From: Lewinellaceae bacterium | GTDB taxonomy: Bacteria; Bacteroidota; Bacteroidia; Chitinophagales; Saprospiraceae | Direction: 5' to 3' | Length of the DNA stretch: 64,000 nucleotides | Assembly: GCA_020636095.1 (NCBI GenBank) | Contig: JACJYN010000002.1 | Span: 248,001 to 312,000, forward strand | Part shown: positions 15,520 through 24,409 of the stretch, piece after piece | Numbering within the stretch: the stretch's first letter is position 1 | Layout: each line of letters begins with the position of its first letter | The notes under the pieces: model-generated | The model's database searches: none | The model's input: only the letters and a program-made list of their open reading frames with translations | What the model was told of the DNA's origin: nothing | Made by a program: the position numbers and the translations under genes

Positions 15520-17520
15520 ATGAAAAAGAATGTACTCCTATTGATCGCTTATTTTTTCCTGGCTTACTATCAGGTGAACGCCCAGGGCTGCCTGCCGGAC
15601 GGCATCACCTTCAACTCACAGGCAGAAATTGACAACTTTCAGTCGGACTACCCGGGATGCACCCAAATTTTAGGCAATGTCTATATCACCGGCAATGACG
15701 TCACCAGCCTGGGGGGCCTGTATGTGCTCACTTCCCTGGATGAAGACCTGGTCATCTGGGACTGCGGAGGGTTGGCCTCTCTCAGCGGCCTCGACAATAT
15801 TGCTTCCATTGGCGGCAACTTTCAACTGGGGTTCAACGGACAACTCACCTCATTGGGCGGAATGGTAAACCTCGGTTCTGTACAGAACGACCTGGAGATC
15901 ATCAATAACCCAAACCTGGAGTCTCTAAGTGGGCTGGAACACCTCAACTTTATCAAGGGAGACCTCATCATTGAGAACAATGACACCCTGCTTTCCCTGA
16001 GTGGCCTGGATAACCTCGGCGCCATCGAAGGCAGGTTCAACCTTTTCGACAATAACAACCTGCGCTCCCTGGCAGCACTGAACCACCTCACCTTTGTCGG
16101 AGGCGATATTGACCTGGACACCAATCCGGCCCTGGCCTCTCTGAATGGGCTGGAGAACCTGACCACTTTGCCGGGCGATTTGCGCATACAACAAAATGAC
16201 GCCCTCACCTCTATGAGTGGGTTGGATAACCTCTCAATGGTTGACGGGGACCTGCGCATCGAGCAGAATTCAGCTCTGGCCTCCCTGGCTGAGTTGCAGC
16301 AACTCGCTTCCGTCGGGAAAAATTTCCGGTGCAAGGGAAACAACAGCCTGGCCTCCCTCAGCGGTCTGGATAACCTCTCCTTCACCGGTGAAAACCTCGA
16401 AATTGAAGACAACAACGCCCTGACTTCCTTAAATGGGCTGGACAACTTTTCCTCAGCCGGCAAAACCCTGCTCATTTCAAACAACAACGGACTGGTTTCC
16501 TTAAACGGGCTGGGCAACCTGACCTTCGTAGGAGAAGCCTTTCTCATTGAAGGCAATGACATTTTACCTGCTTTAAACGGCCCGGCTAACTTAACTACGG
16601 TGGAAGGGGGCCTATTTATTGAAGGCAACGACGCCCTGGCATCCCTGAGTGGCCTCAACAGCATCTCTACGATAAAGGGCGACGTTTCCATATCCAATAA
16701 CGCCGTACTGGCCACGCTGGACGGGGTGAATAACCTTTTATCCGTCGCGGGCAGCCTCACGATTGAACGCAACGGCCTGCTGGCTTCCGTCAGCAGCTTC
16801 GAAAAACTCAATACGATCGGGGGAGCATTTACTGTAGAAAACAACGACCAGTTGCTCTCTCTGATTGGGATGGAAAACCTCCGCACCGTCGGCGGTGCGC
16901 TTACCATCAAGCGCAACGACCTCCTGCCCGCCTTAGTGGGCCTGGATAGCCTTGCCTCGGTTGGCGCCGGCCTTTTTATTGAATCCAATGACGCCCTGGT
17001 ATACCTGTATGGGCTGGATAACCTCACCGCCATCGGGGGAGAACTGGTGATCAGAAACAACAACGCACTGGCTACCTTAAACGGTATCGACCATATCGAC
17101 CCTGCCACCATCAGCTATCTTACCCTGCTCAATTCCAATGCCTTATCCACCTGCACCGTACCGAGTATTTGCGCATACCTGGCAGATGGCAACCCGGCCG
17201 AAATCACCGCCAACGCCAATGGCTGCAATAGCTATGGCCAGGTTTTGGACGCCTGTGCCCTCTTGCCGGCCGAGGAGGCGCCAACCGGCGCGTTGGCCGT
17301 TCGCATTCTTCCTAACCCAACCAAAGGGATCATTCAGGTGGATCGCCCGGGCGCCACGCCTGCTCACGTCCGGCTGATCGACAGCCGGGGCAGCCTGGCC
17401 CTTAGCCGGGAGCTGGCCGCCGACGGCCAACTGAATCTCTCCGGCCTGCCCAACGGCCTGTACTTCTTGCAGTTGAGGGCCGGCGATCAGGTGTGGGTGA
17501 AGAGGGTGGTGAAGGAGTAA
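15520..17520 (+). CDS. secreted L-domain-like repeat protein with T9SS C-terminal sorting domain (paralog 2)
   Basis: 666 residues from the ATG at 15520, which opens a signal peptide (MKKNVLLLIAYFFLAYYQVNAQ); the frame is open from 15412 but without signal features. About 20 repeats of 23-24 residues (for example LASLSGLDNLSFTGENLEIE) form the solenoid. The start of the mature protein (GCLPDGITFNSQAEID), the cysteine cap (LSTCTVPSICAYL) and the T9SS tail (ILPNPTKGIIQV, LYFLQLRAGDQVWVKRVVKE) mirror the upstream paralog. The pair arose by tandem duplication and has since diverged in repeat number. The 158-bp spacer has no terminator, so cotranscription is possible. Confidence 0.85.
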   Translation: MKKNVLLLIAYFFLAYYQVNAQGCLPDGITFNSQAEIDNFQSDYPGCTQILGNVYITGNDVTSLGGLYVLTSLDEDLVIWDCGGLASLSGLDNIASIGGNFQLGFNGQLTSLGGMVNLGSVQNDLEIINNPNLESLSGLEHLNFIKGDLIIENNDTLLSLSGLDNLGAIEGRFNLFDNNNLRSLAALNHLTFVGGDIDLDTNPALASLNGLENLTTLPGDLRIQQNDALTSMSGLDNLSMVDGDLRIEQNSALASLAELQQLASVGKNFRCKGNNSLASLSGLDNLSFTGENLEIEDNNALTSLNGLDNFSSAGKTLLISNNNGLVSLNGLGNLTFVGEAFLIEGNDILPALNGPANLTTVEGGLFIEGNDALASLSGLNSISTIKGDVSISNNAVLATLDGVNNLLSVAGSLTIERNGLLASVSSFEKLNTIGGAFTVENNDQLLSLIGMENLRTVGGALTIKRNDLLPALVGLDSLASVGAGLFIESNDALVYLYGLDNLTAIGGELVIRNNNALATLNGIDHIDPATISYLTLLNSNALSTCTVPSICAYLADGNPAEITANANGCNSYGQVLDACALLPAEEAPTGALAVRILPNPTKGIIQVDRPGATPAHVRLIDSRGSLALSRELAADGQLNLSGLPNGLYFLQLRAGDQVWVKRVVKE

Positions 17521-17660
17521 GGGGGAAGTCGGAAGTGGGAAGTCGGAATTCGGAAGTGCGCCCCGAATGGGCGTCAAACACCCTTTTCCGAATTCCGAAT
17601 TACTCCCTGCCTGCCAGGCCGCCAAGGCTTGCCTGGCGGGTAGGCAGGCGTCAGCCGCTT
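17521..17660. repeat. CGGAAGT microrepeats followed by a GC-rich palindrome
   Basis: 17522-17556 is built from GGAAGTCGGAAGTGGGAAGT-type units, resembling the interior of the inverted-repeat element at 34244-34359. 17606-17649 is a stem-loop of GCCTGCCAGGCCGCCAAGGC paired with GCCTGGCGGGTAGGCAGGC. A related palindrome follows the stop codon of the MFS gene at 60925-60962. It may act as a terminator for the repeat-protein pair or as a REP-like repeat. Confidence 0.6.
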
Positions 17661-17696
17661 CGCTTGTGTCCGGCTTTGAGTCGGGGGAGGAACTAC

Positions 17697-18131
17697 TTAC
17701 TTCATCTTATTGAACATGTACCGGGCTATTCTCCAGGTTCCTCCTTCCTTATGCAGAACAAACAACTCTCGATTCTTTTCAGGAACTGTTGCCCCTGAAG
17801 CATGAATCAAAGTGCTTCCTTTTGAGGTAGTCCTCGCAAAGGCGTAATCTCCATTCACGACAATTTCATCGATATAGAATTCAATATTCAACTGAATGGT
17901 GTTGAACACAAACTCATACGCGCCTTTCACCTGTTCCCGGCCAACAGAGGTAGGAGCGGCGGCAGGCATAAACACTCCATCTGCAGTGTAAAGCGGCAGT
18001 ACCTGGCTTACATCAGAAGCGTTGAGGGCGTCGCGGTAGGTGAATAACAGTTGCTCAATGGCCGTTTTTTCCGTGGCTGCTTGTATCATCTCATCTTTGT
18101 TTTGAAGGTTTGAAGAACTAATACTTTTCAT
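17697..18131 (-). CDS. SnoaL-like/SgcJ-type NTF2-fold protein
   Basis: 144 residues from the ATG at 18131 (MKSISSSNLQ); a TTG six codons upstream is open but less likely. The NTF2-like pattern is IEQLLFTYRDALNASDVSQV, LPLYTADGVFMPAAAPTSVG, YDEIVVNGDYAFARTTSKGS-like strands and the ending LFVLHKEGGTWRIARYMFNK. It matches the SgcJ/EcaC group of small proteins, whose biochemical role is mostly unknown. No signal peptide, so cytoplasmic. It is transcribed towards the repeat-protein pair and divergently from the lectin gene. Confidence 0.75.
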   Translation of the reverse strand: MKSISSSNLQNKDEMIQAATEKTAIEQLLFTYRDALNASDVSQVLPLYTADGVFMPAAAPTSVGREQVKGAYEFVFNTIQLNIEFYIDEIVVNGDYAFARTTSKGSTLIHASGATVPEKNRELFVLHKEGGTWRIARYMFNKMK

Positions 18132-18272
18132 CTCCAAAAAGGCCTCCAAACAAGCCCAGGGCCGTAGGCTCCTGATACACTGCTTCCCGATACACTACTC
18201 TCAAAAGCCCCCAACCTTCTTCCCCTCTGATTGTTAGTTTTCTATCTGATAACCTCCAAACACCTGGCTGTC

Positions 18273-19037
18273 ATGATTTATCCTTCCCTGCGCCCGCTGT
18301 TCTTTATCCTTTTTCTGCTCTCTATGGGCATTACTGCTTCAGCCCAGCGCCCCTCCATCGAGGACTTCACGATGTTCGGCGACACCTACCGCACCGAAGA
18401 CGACTGCTTCCGGCTAACCGATGAAGAAGACTACTCCTCAGGCTCCATCTGGTACCGGCGCCCCATCAGCCTGAGCGCTCCCTTTTCCATCGAGTTGAGC
18501 ATCCTGGCGGGCTGCAAGGACGCCGACGGGGCCGACGGCATGGTCTTCGTGTTCACCTCCCGGGCCAACACGGTCGGCTACCGAGGGGAGGGCATCGGCT
18601 TTGGCGGCCTGCGCCCCTCCATCGGCATCGAGATCGACACCTGGCTCAATTACCACCTCAACGACCCCAGGGAAGACCACGTGGCCATCATGGCCAACGG
18701 GCAAGTCGGCCACCACAACGACCTGGCCGGCCCCACGCCCATCCCCAACATCGAGGACTGCCGCCGCCACCAGTTAGCTATCCGATGGAATCCCGCCGCG
18801 CAGCGCCTGTCGGTAGAACTGGACAAACAGGAGGTGATCGCCGCTCAGGCGGATTTGGTGAGCGCCATCTTCCAGGGCAATGATGTCGTCTATTGGGGGG
18901 TGACCGCCGCCACCGGCCGCTACAACAACTTCCACGAAGTGTGCTTCGACCGGCTTTCGATGGCGCCGCCGGAGAGGGAGCTGCAGTGGTTGCCGGTAGA
19001 ACAGACGAGGGAGTTGTGGGCAGAGAGGAGAAGATGA
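18273..19037 (+). CDS. exported L-type (legume-like) lectin domain protein
   Basis: 254 residues from the ATG at 18273, chosen for its signal peptide (MIYPSLRPLFFILFLLSMGI...SAQ). The domain shows the L-type lectin landmarks: DADGADGMVFVFTSRANTVG, IGFGGLRPSIGIEIDTWLNY with the metal-linked acidic residues, DHVAIMANGQ, LAIRWNPAAQRLSVELDKQ and WGVTAATGRYNNFHEVCF. A carbohydrate-binding role at the envelope is probable. In other Bacteroidota this domain is often followed by an OmpA-like anchor; here the protein stops after a short charged tail (ELWAERRR). The cyclase gene starts 22 bp downstream on the same strand. Confidence 0.78.
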   Translation: MIYPSLRPLFFILFLLSMGITASAQRPSIEDFTMFGDTYRTEDDCFRLTDEEDYSSGSIWYRRPISLSAPFSIELSILAGCKDADGADGMVFVFTSRANTVGYRGEGIGFGGLRPSIGIEIDTWLNYHLNDPREDHVAIMANGQVGHHNDLAGPTPIPNIEDCRRHQLAIRWNPAAQRLSVELDKQEVIAAQADLVSAIFQGNDVVYWGVTAATGRYNNFHEVCFDRLSMAPPERELQWLPVEQTRELWAERRR

Positions 19038-19059
19038 TGAAATCAAAAAGTAAAGGATA

Positions 19060-20145
19060 ATGTTATCATCCAAAACAAAAAGAAATATATCCCGAATCAT
19101 TCCATTCGGATTAATTTGGTTGGTTTCTGGTTTGGTCTTCTTAATTGTAGAGAAAGGAGCAATAGGCGATTGGGGCCAGCATCCATCAGCGGCTATCGAA
19201 ATGAATTTTAAAATTTTCATTTTTTCCAGCCTGGCCATCACTATTGTCGGGCTGCTCGTGGGCACGATCGAACTGGTGTATCTGAATAATGTTTTTGCAA
19301 AAAAAAGCTTTACCAAAAAGATATTGTATAAAATGTTATTGTACACCTTGATGCTCTTCGTCATCACGTTAATTACCTTTCCTATCGCCGCCAGTTTGGA
19401 ACTGAATACCGGCATTCTTGATCCGCAAGTATGGAATAAGTTGTACCTGTACTTAACCAGTTTTAATCATCTGAGTACGGATGTGCAATTGACCGTAGCG
19501 CTGGGCGTATCCCTTTTCTATGCTGAAATCAGTGAAAATATCGGACATGGCGTATTGATCAATTTTTTTACCGGAAAATACCATACGCCTACTGAAGAAA
19601 ACAGAATATTCATGTTTCTCGACATGAAGTCCTCTACCACTATTGCGGAGCAACTCGGCCATATTGAGTATTTCGAATTGCTCAGGGAATATTACGCCGA
19701 CCTGTCCGACGCCATCATACAATACTCAGGTGAAGTATATCAATATGTTGGAGATGAGATTGTTGTATCCTGGGCCTATAAAGCGGGAGTAGCAAACAAT
19801 AATTGCCTGAAATGCTTTTTTGCTATGAAAGAAGACCTCCGAAAACGAGCGGATTGGTATAAGAAAAGATTCGGTTTATTGCCAACCTTCAAAGCGGGGT
19901 TTCATTTTGGAAAAGTAACAACCGGAGAAATAGGAGTACTCAAGAAAGAAATAATCTTTACGGGTGATGTACTCAATGCAACCGCCCGGATACAGGGACT
20001 TTGTAACCAATACAAAGTCGATCTTCTTATTTCAGATGATCTGATAAAAGAATTGGATCTGAATGCTGAATTTCAAATCAAATCATTGGGGGAAAACGAA
20101 TTGAGGGGGAAAACAGAAAATTTAGAATTGTATACCATTGTGTAA
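19060..20145 (+). CDS. membrane-anchored class III adenylate/guanylate cyclase
   Basis: 361 residues. Four transmembrane segments (about 12-32, 52-75, 92-112, 140-157) lead into a class III cyclase domain. The two metal-binding aspartates are D188 (FMFLDMKSSTTIAE) and D232 (YVGDEIVVSW). The transition-state pair is N306 and R310 (DVLNATAR), and a Lys at 295/296 fits the purine-specifying position. All catalytic residues are therefore present, and it should make cAMP (or cGMP) in response to a membrane signal. The gene is visibly more AT-rich than its neighbours, which may mean a separate origin. It follows the lectin gene by 22 bp, suggesting cotranscription. Confidence 0.87.
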   Translation: MLSSKTKRNISRIIPFGLIWLVSGLVFLIVEKGAIGDWGQHPSAAIEMNFKIFIFSSLAITIVGLLVGTIELVYLNNVFAKKSFTKKILYKMLLYTLMLFVITLITFPIAASLELNTGILDPQVWNKLYLYLTSFNHLSTDVQLTVALGVSLFYAEISENIGHGVLINFFTGKYHTPTEENRIFMFLDMKSSTTIAEQLGHIEYFELLREYYADLSDAIIQYSGEVYQYVGDEIVVSWAYKAGVANNNCLKCFFAMKEDLRKRADWYKKRFGLLPTFKAGFHFGKVTTGEIGVLKKEIIFTGDVLNATARIQGLCNQYKVDLLISDDLIKELDLNAEFQIKSLGENELRGKTENLELYTIV

Positions 20146-20251
20146 GAGCATGTTCAATTTTAGCAATAGGGCCGTTACAAAAACTTTTCCTAAATTTAGC
20201 ATGCGCCTCCCAACCGGAAGGCATTCAAAACCCAAGACAAAGCAAACCCGA

Positions 20252-20710
20252 ATGGACGACCTTAGTGAAGAGTTAAAAAAATTCCCCGTAAAAGTCGATA
20301 TAGACGTGCAGTGGGGAGAGATGGACGCCGCCGGCCATGTCAGTAACGTCATCTACCTGCGCTGGTTCGAGCACGCCCGGGTCGCCTACCTGGACGCCCT
20401 GGAGTACCCGATTGTCATGGCCGATGAAGAGGAAGGACTGCCGGGGGTCATCCTGGCCAAACAAGACTGTAAATACCTCTTTCCGGTAACTTACCCGGAT
20501 ACGATCACCCTTGGCATCCGGGTAACCGACATGCAGGAAGACCGCTTCACGATGCACTGTAAAATGTTCAGCCGGCGCCATAACCGGCTTGTAGCCATTG
20601 CCAACGCCGTGATGGTCACCTACGATTACAGACAACATCGCAAAGCGCCCATTCCGGAGCGACTCCGCCAGGACATTCATGCCCTGGAAGAGCAACCGGC
20701 GACGAGTTAA
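20252..20710 (+). CDS. acyl-CoA thioesterase, 4HBT hotdog family
   Basis: 152 residues from the ATG at 20252 (MDDLSEELKKFPVKVDIDVQ); the frame is open upstream to 20138 but has a non-conserved, basic sequence. The 4-hydroxybenzoyl-CoA thioesterase signature is WGEMDAAGHVSNVIYLRWFE with the catalytic Asp/Asn-type positions, followed by YLFPVTYPDTITLGIRV and RLVAIANAVMVTYDY. It should hydrolyse acyl-CoA thioesters in the cytoplasm. The acyl-CoA ligase starts 31 bp downstream, so the two may balance activation and release of the same fatty acids. Confidence 0.87.
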   Translation: MDDLSEELKKFPVKVDIDVQWGEMDAAGHVSNVIYLRWFEHARVAYLDALEYPIVMADEEEGLPGVILAKQDCKYLFPVTYPDTITLGIRVTDMQEDRFTMHCKMFSRRHNRLVAIANAVMVTYDYRQHRKAPIPERLRQDIHALEEQPATS

Positions 20711-20741
20711 AAAAGAACCCAAACCATATAAAACCTTGGCC

Positions 20742-22301
20742 ATGTTAAACCTATCCGTCGTTCTGGAAGACAGCGCCCGGCGCTATCCCGACAAGGCAGC
20801 CTTCCTGTTTATGGACTCCCGCCTGAGTTTTGCCCAGATAAACGCCGCCGCCAACCAGGTGGCCAATGGCCTGCGCAGCATTGGCATACAACCCGGCGAC
20901 AAGGTGGCCCTCAGTTGCCTCAACCTGCCCTACTTTCCCATCGTCTATTACGGAATTCTCAAGGCCGGCGCCGCGGTAGTGCCGCTGAGCGTTTTGCTTA
21001 AACGACGGGAAGTAGCCTACCACCTCCAGGATTCGGACGCCAGGGCTTATTTCTGTTTCGAAGGTACTCCTCAGCTCCCCATGGGAGCAGAAGGCCATGC
21101 CGGTTTTCAGGAAGCCCCCCATTGTGAGCATCTCTTCCTCATCACCGGCAAACCCGACAGCCCCTCTCCCATCGAAGGGGTGAAAACGCTGGGTATGCTT
21201 ATGGCCAATCAACCGCTCACCTTCCCCACCGAAATGACCGGAGCGGAGGATACGGCGGTGATCATTTACACCTCCGGCACCACCGGAAAACCCAAAGGCG
21301 CCGAGCTCACCCACTCCAACCTCATGCTCAACGCCGTACTCAGCGCCGACCTGGTAAGAACCCAAAGTGAGGATGTGCAGCTTATCGTGCTGCCAATGTT
21401 TCACATCTTTGCCATGACCGTCTTGCTCAATGCCGGCGTATACCGGGGGGCTTCCAGTGTGTTACTGCCCCGCTTCGACGCCGAGGCAGTGCTGGGCCTC
21501 ATGAAGCAACACCATGTCACGGTTTTTGCCGGCGTACCGACCATGTACTGGGCCTTGTTGAACTATCAGGGCGATGCTGCGGTTGTGGAGGCGGCCCGTT
21601 CCAAACTAAAAGTATGCGTCTCCGGCGGAGCCTCTTTGCCGGTCGAAGTCCTCAAAGGCTTTGAGGAAAGATACAAGGTGCCGATCATCGAAGGGTACGG
21701 CATGTCAGAAGGCTCGCCGGTGGTCACTTTCAACCACCAGGGCCGCGAGCGCAAGCCGGGCTCGATCGGCAACCCAGTCTGGGGTGTGGAGGTCATGATC
21801 GCCGATGAGCACGATAAACCCGTAGCGCCCGGTGAGAAAGGGCAATTGCTCTACCGGGGCCACAACGTGATGAAAGGCTATTACAAACGCCCCGACACCA
21901 ATGCCGAAGCCCTGAAAGGTGGATGGATGCACTCCGGGGACATCGCGGTTATGGATGAGGATGGTTATTATTATATTGTAGACCGCACCAAGGATATGAT
22001 CATCCGCGGCGGCCTGAATGTCTACCCACGGGAAGTGGAAGAGGTCCTGATGGAACACGAGGCCGTCTCCCTGGTAGCGGTAATCGGCGTGCCGGATGAA
22101 GAAAACGGAGAGGAGGTCAAGGCTTTCATCGTACGGAAGGATGGCGCGCAGGCCAGCGAAGAGGAAATCATCGCCTGGGCCAAAGAACAGATAGCCGCCT
22201 ACAAATACCCCCGATTGGTGGAATTTGTCCGGGAACTACCCATGAGCGCCACCGGTAAGATCCTGAAGAAGGAGTTGCGCAGGCAGGAGGCAGAAAAGTG
22301 A
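20742..22301 (+). CDS. long-chain fatty-acid-CoA ligase (AMP-forming)
   Basis: 519 residues from the ATG at 20742 (MLNLSVVLEDSARRYPDKAA). ANL superfamily motifs: the P-loop IIYTSGTTGKPKGAELTHSN, YGMSEGSPVVTFNHQGRERK with the substrate-pocket motif, GWMHSGDIAVMDEDGYYYIV with the ribose-binding Asp, DRTKDMIIRGGLNVYPREVE for the hinge, and MSATGKILKKEL with the catalytic Lys. It activates a fatty acid with ATP and loads it onto CoA. Closest in style to FadD3/long-chain ligases; chain length is not predictable. It forms a unit with the upstream thioesterase. Confidence 0.92.
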   Translation: MLNLSVVLEDSARRYPDKAAFLFMDSRLSFAQINAAANQVANGLRSIGIQPGDKVALSCLNLPYFPIVYYGILKAGAAVVPLSVLLKRREVAYHLQDSDARAYFCFEGTPQLPMGAEGHAGFQEAPHCEHLFLITGKPDSPSPIEGVKTLGMLMANQPLTFPTEMTGAEDTAVIIYTSGTTGKPKGAELTHSNLMLNAVLSADLVRTQSEDVQLIVLPMFHIFAMTVLLNAGVYRGASSVLLPRFDAEAVLGLMKQHHVTVFAGVPTMYWALLNYQGDAAVVEAARSKLKVCVSGGASLPVEVLKGFEERYKVPIIEGYGMSEGSPVVTFNHQGRERKPGSIGNPVWGVEVMIADEHDKPVAPGEKGQLLYRGHNVMKGYYKRPDTNAEALKGGWMHSGDIAVMDEDGYYYIVDRTKDMIIRGGLNVYPREVEEVLMEHEAVSLVAVIGVPDEENGEEVKAFIVRKDGAQASEEEIIAWAKEQIAAYKYPRLVEFVRELPMSATGKILKKELRRQEAEK

Positions 22302-22398
22302 AAGCAGAGGAATAGCGCACAACAATATAACAATGAGGGCGCTCCGGAAAGTCGAGTTTGGCACTTTGATGGCCAAAAACGCCAACTTTTATTTGGAT

Positions 22399-22485
22399 TC
22401 CACCCCCTGACCCCCGCCAGCGGGGGAAAACGCACTACCAAATCGGAGAAAATGTCCCCCGCTGGCGGGGGATTCAGGGGGTGGA
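22399..22485. repeat. GC-rich inverted repeat with nested palindromes
   Basis: The left arm TCCACCCCCTGACCCCCGCC (continuing AGCGGGGGA, 22399-22427) is repeated in inverse orientation at 22455-22485, with two extra bases (AT) in the right arm. Each arm also contains its own palindrome, CCCCCGCCAGCGGGGG or its reverse complement. Such nested structure is seen in dispersed bacterial palindromic repeats. It could also stop transcription from the ligase gene. Confidence 0.7.
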
Positions 22486-22591
22486 CAAAATGTTCTTCGG
22501 CATCAATAGTTTCCGGTCTCCGTCAGTAATAGCCGGACCACTGCCGGCGGAGACGGAGCAACCTCAACAATAGAGCCATACAGCAATTCTA

Positions 22592-22757
22592 TAGTCTTGT
22601 TCATAAATAACATATCGGCATATGAAAATATCTTTTTCCCTCATACTTCAGCTATTTCTCCCTCCATACCTTCCAGGTATGAAGCTCGAAATGAGCTTTG
22701 TCTGAGAAAAAAAATCTATATTTCATATATCCAATCCTTATTTACGAACAAGGCTTA
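22592..22757. repeat. 166-bp inverted-repeat element abutting the aldehyde dehydrogenase start
   Basis: TAGTCTTGTTCATAAATAAC at 22592-22611 is mirrored by TTATTTACGAACAAGGCTTA at 22738-22757 (17 of 20 positions by eye). The interior contains smaller palindromes (ATACCTTCCAGGTAT, AAGCTCGAAATGAGCTT). The last base of the right arm is the A of the ATG of the next gene, so the element forms the whole 5' leader of that gene. It may be a MITE or a structured leader. Confidence 0.5.
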
Positions 22758-24181
22758 TGACTACAGAAACCATCAATATTTCCAAACAAGACATCCGGCG
22801 CATCTTCGAAGCCCAACGCGCCAACCGCCAGGACGTAGCCCAAACGACTGCCCGCGAACGCATTGCCAAACTCCGCCGGCTGCACAAAACGCTGATGCAG
22901 TACCGCCAGGAAATCCGGAATGCGTTATACCAGGACTTCCAAAAGCCGCCCCTGGAGGTAGACCTGACGGAAATTTACATCGTCACCTCCGAGATCAAGT
23001 ACGCCATTCGCAATTTGAGGCGGTGGATGAAGCCACAGGGTGTGGGTACTCCTCTGGCCCTGCTGGGCTCCCGGTCTTATATTCAATACCAACCTAAGGG
23101 CGTAGTGCTGATCATCGCCCCCTGGAACTTTCCGGTCAACCTCACCTTCGCCCCAATGGTTTCGGCCATCGCCGCCGGCAATTGTGTAATGCTGAAGCCT
23201 TCGGAAAATACACCTCACTCGTCGGCAGTCATGAGCAAAATAGTCAAAGCGCTCTTTCCTGAAAACGAAGTAGCGCTGGTGGAAGGAGCAGTGGAAACAT
23301 CAAAAGCCTTGCTGGACCTGCCGTTCAACCACATCTTCTTTACCGGGTCTCCGGGAGTGGGCAAGATCGTCATGCAGGCCGCCGCCAAACACCTCACTTC
23401 CGTCACGCTGGAACTGGGCGGCAAGTCGCCCACGATCGTAGACGAGACCGCCGATATCGACAAAGCCGCCGCCCGTATCGCCTGGGGCAAGCACGTGAAC
23501 ATGGGGCAGACCTGCATCGCGCCGGACTATCTGCTGGTCCACGAAAGCCGAAAGGAAGAACTGCTGGAGAAGATAGGGCAACAACTGAAAGCCGCTTATG
23601 GCGAAGATCCCAGCCAGTCTGCGGACTACCCCCGCATGGTTAACCGGAACCACTTCAAGCGGGTAAAGGCGGCTATGCAGGATGCCCTGGATACGGGCGC
23701 CCGGGCCGTCACCGGCGGGCAAACGGATGAAGCAGATTGTTATATCGCTCCTACCGTGGTTACCGATGTAGGGCAGGATTCCCGCCTAATGACAGAAGAG
23801 ATCTTCGGCCCGGTGCTGCCAGCCATCGGCTTCCGAAGCCTGCAGGAGGCGATCGACATCGTCAACTCCCGGGAAAAGCCGCTGGCTTTGTACATTTTCA
23901 GCAAAAGCCGGAGCAACATTCGCCAGGTACTGAACCACACTCAGGCCGGTACGACTTGCATCAACAATAGCTTGCTTCAGTTCAACAACCACTACCTTCC
24001 CTTCGGGGGCGACAACAACAGTGGCATCGGCAAATCACATGGGTGGTATGGTTTCGAGGCCTTTTCCAACGCCCGGGCGGTTTACAAACAGGTTTGGCCC
24101 ATCAGCACCAATGACTTGTTGAAGCCGCCGTATACGGGGTGGAAGCAATGGTTGGCGGACTTTACGTTGCGGTGGTTGTGA
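22757..24181 (+). CDS. NAD(P)-dependent aldehyde dehydrogenase, class 3 type
   Basis: 474 residues. Catalytic Glu219 (VTLELGGKSP) and Cys253 (MGQTCIAPDY) are present, with the cofactor-binding APWNFPVNLT (121-130), LKPSENTPHS and FFTGSPGVGK segments. The length, the missing N-terminal extension, the hydrophobic C-terminus (WLADFTLRWL) and TCINNSLLQFNNHYLPFGGD place it with ALDH3-type enzymes that oxidise medium- and long-chain fatty aldehydes, often at membranes. The nearby acyl-CoA ligase and thioesterase fit a role in fatty aldehyde or fatty acid turnover. Its start codon coincides with the edge of an inverted repeat. Confidence 0.92.
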   Translation: MTTETINISKQDIRRIFEAQRANRQDVAQTTARERIAKLRRLHKTLMQYRQEIRNALYQDFQKPPLEVDLTEIYIVTSEIKYAIRNLRRWMKPQGVGTPLALLGSRSYIQYQPKGVVLIIAPWNFPVNLTFAPMVSAIAAGNCVMLKPSENTPHSSAVMSKIVKALFPENEVALVEGAVETSKALLDLPFNHIFFTGSPGVGKIVMQAAAKHLTSVTLELGGKSPTIVDETADIDKAAARIAWGKHVNMGQTCIAPDYLLVHESRKEELLEKIGQQLKAAYGEDPSQSADYPRMVNRNHFKRVKAAMQDALDTGARAVTGGQTDEADCYIAPTVVTDVGQDSRLMTEEIFGPVLPAIGFRSLQEAIDIVNSREKPLALYIFSKSRSNIRQVLNHTQAGTTCINNSLLQFNNHYLPFGGDNNSGIGKSHGWYGFEAFSNARAVYKQVWPISTNDLLKPPYTGWKQWLADFTLRWL

Positions 24182-24409
24182 TCCATGGCGTAAACGTGTA
24201 AACGAGCCGCTTCTTTCGTTGACACAAAGCTTTGTGAAATTTATATCGTCCAAATTCTTTTTTTCTGGTACTCCACAAAACATTTGACAAGTGGATATTA
24301 TCGCAAAAAATAGTAACCGTTGAGGTATCATGAAATTCATCCTGTATACGCAAAGATATTCTGAACTTTAATTTCTGAGAATTTCGTTATCTTAAAAAAA
24401 AATTTGGCA

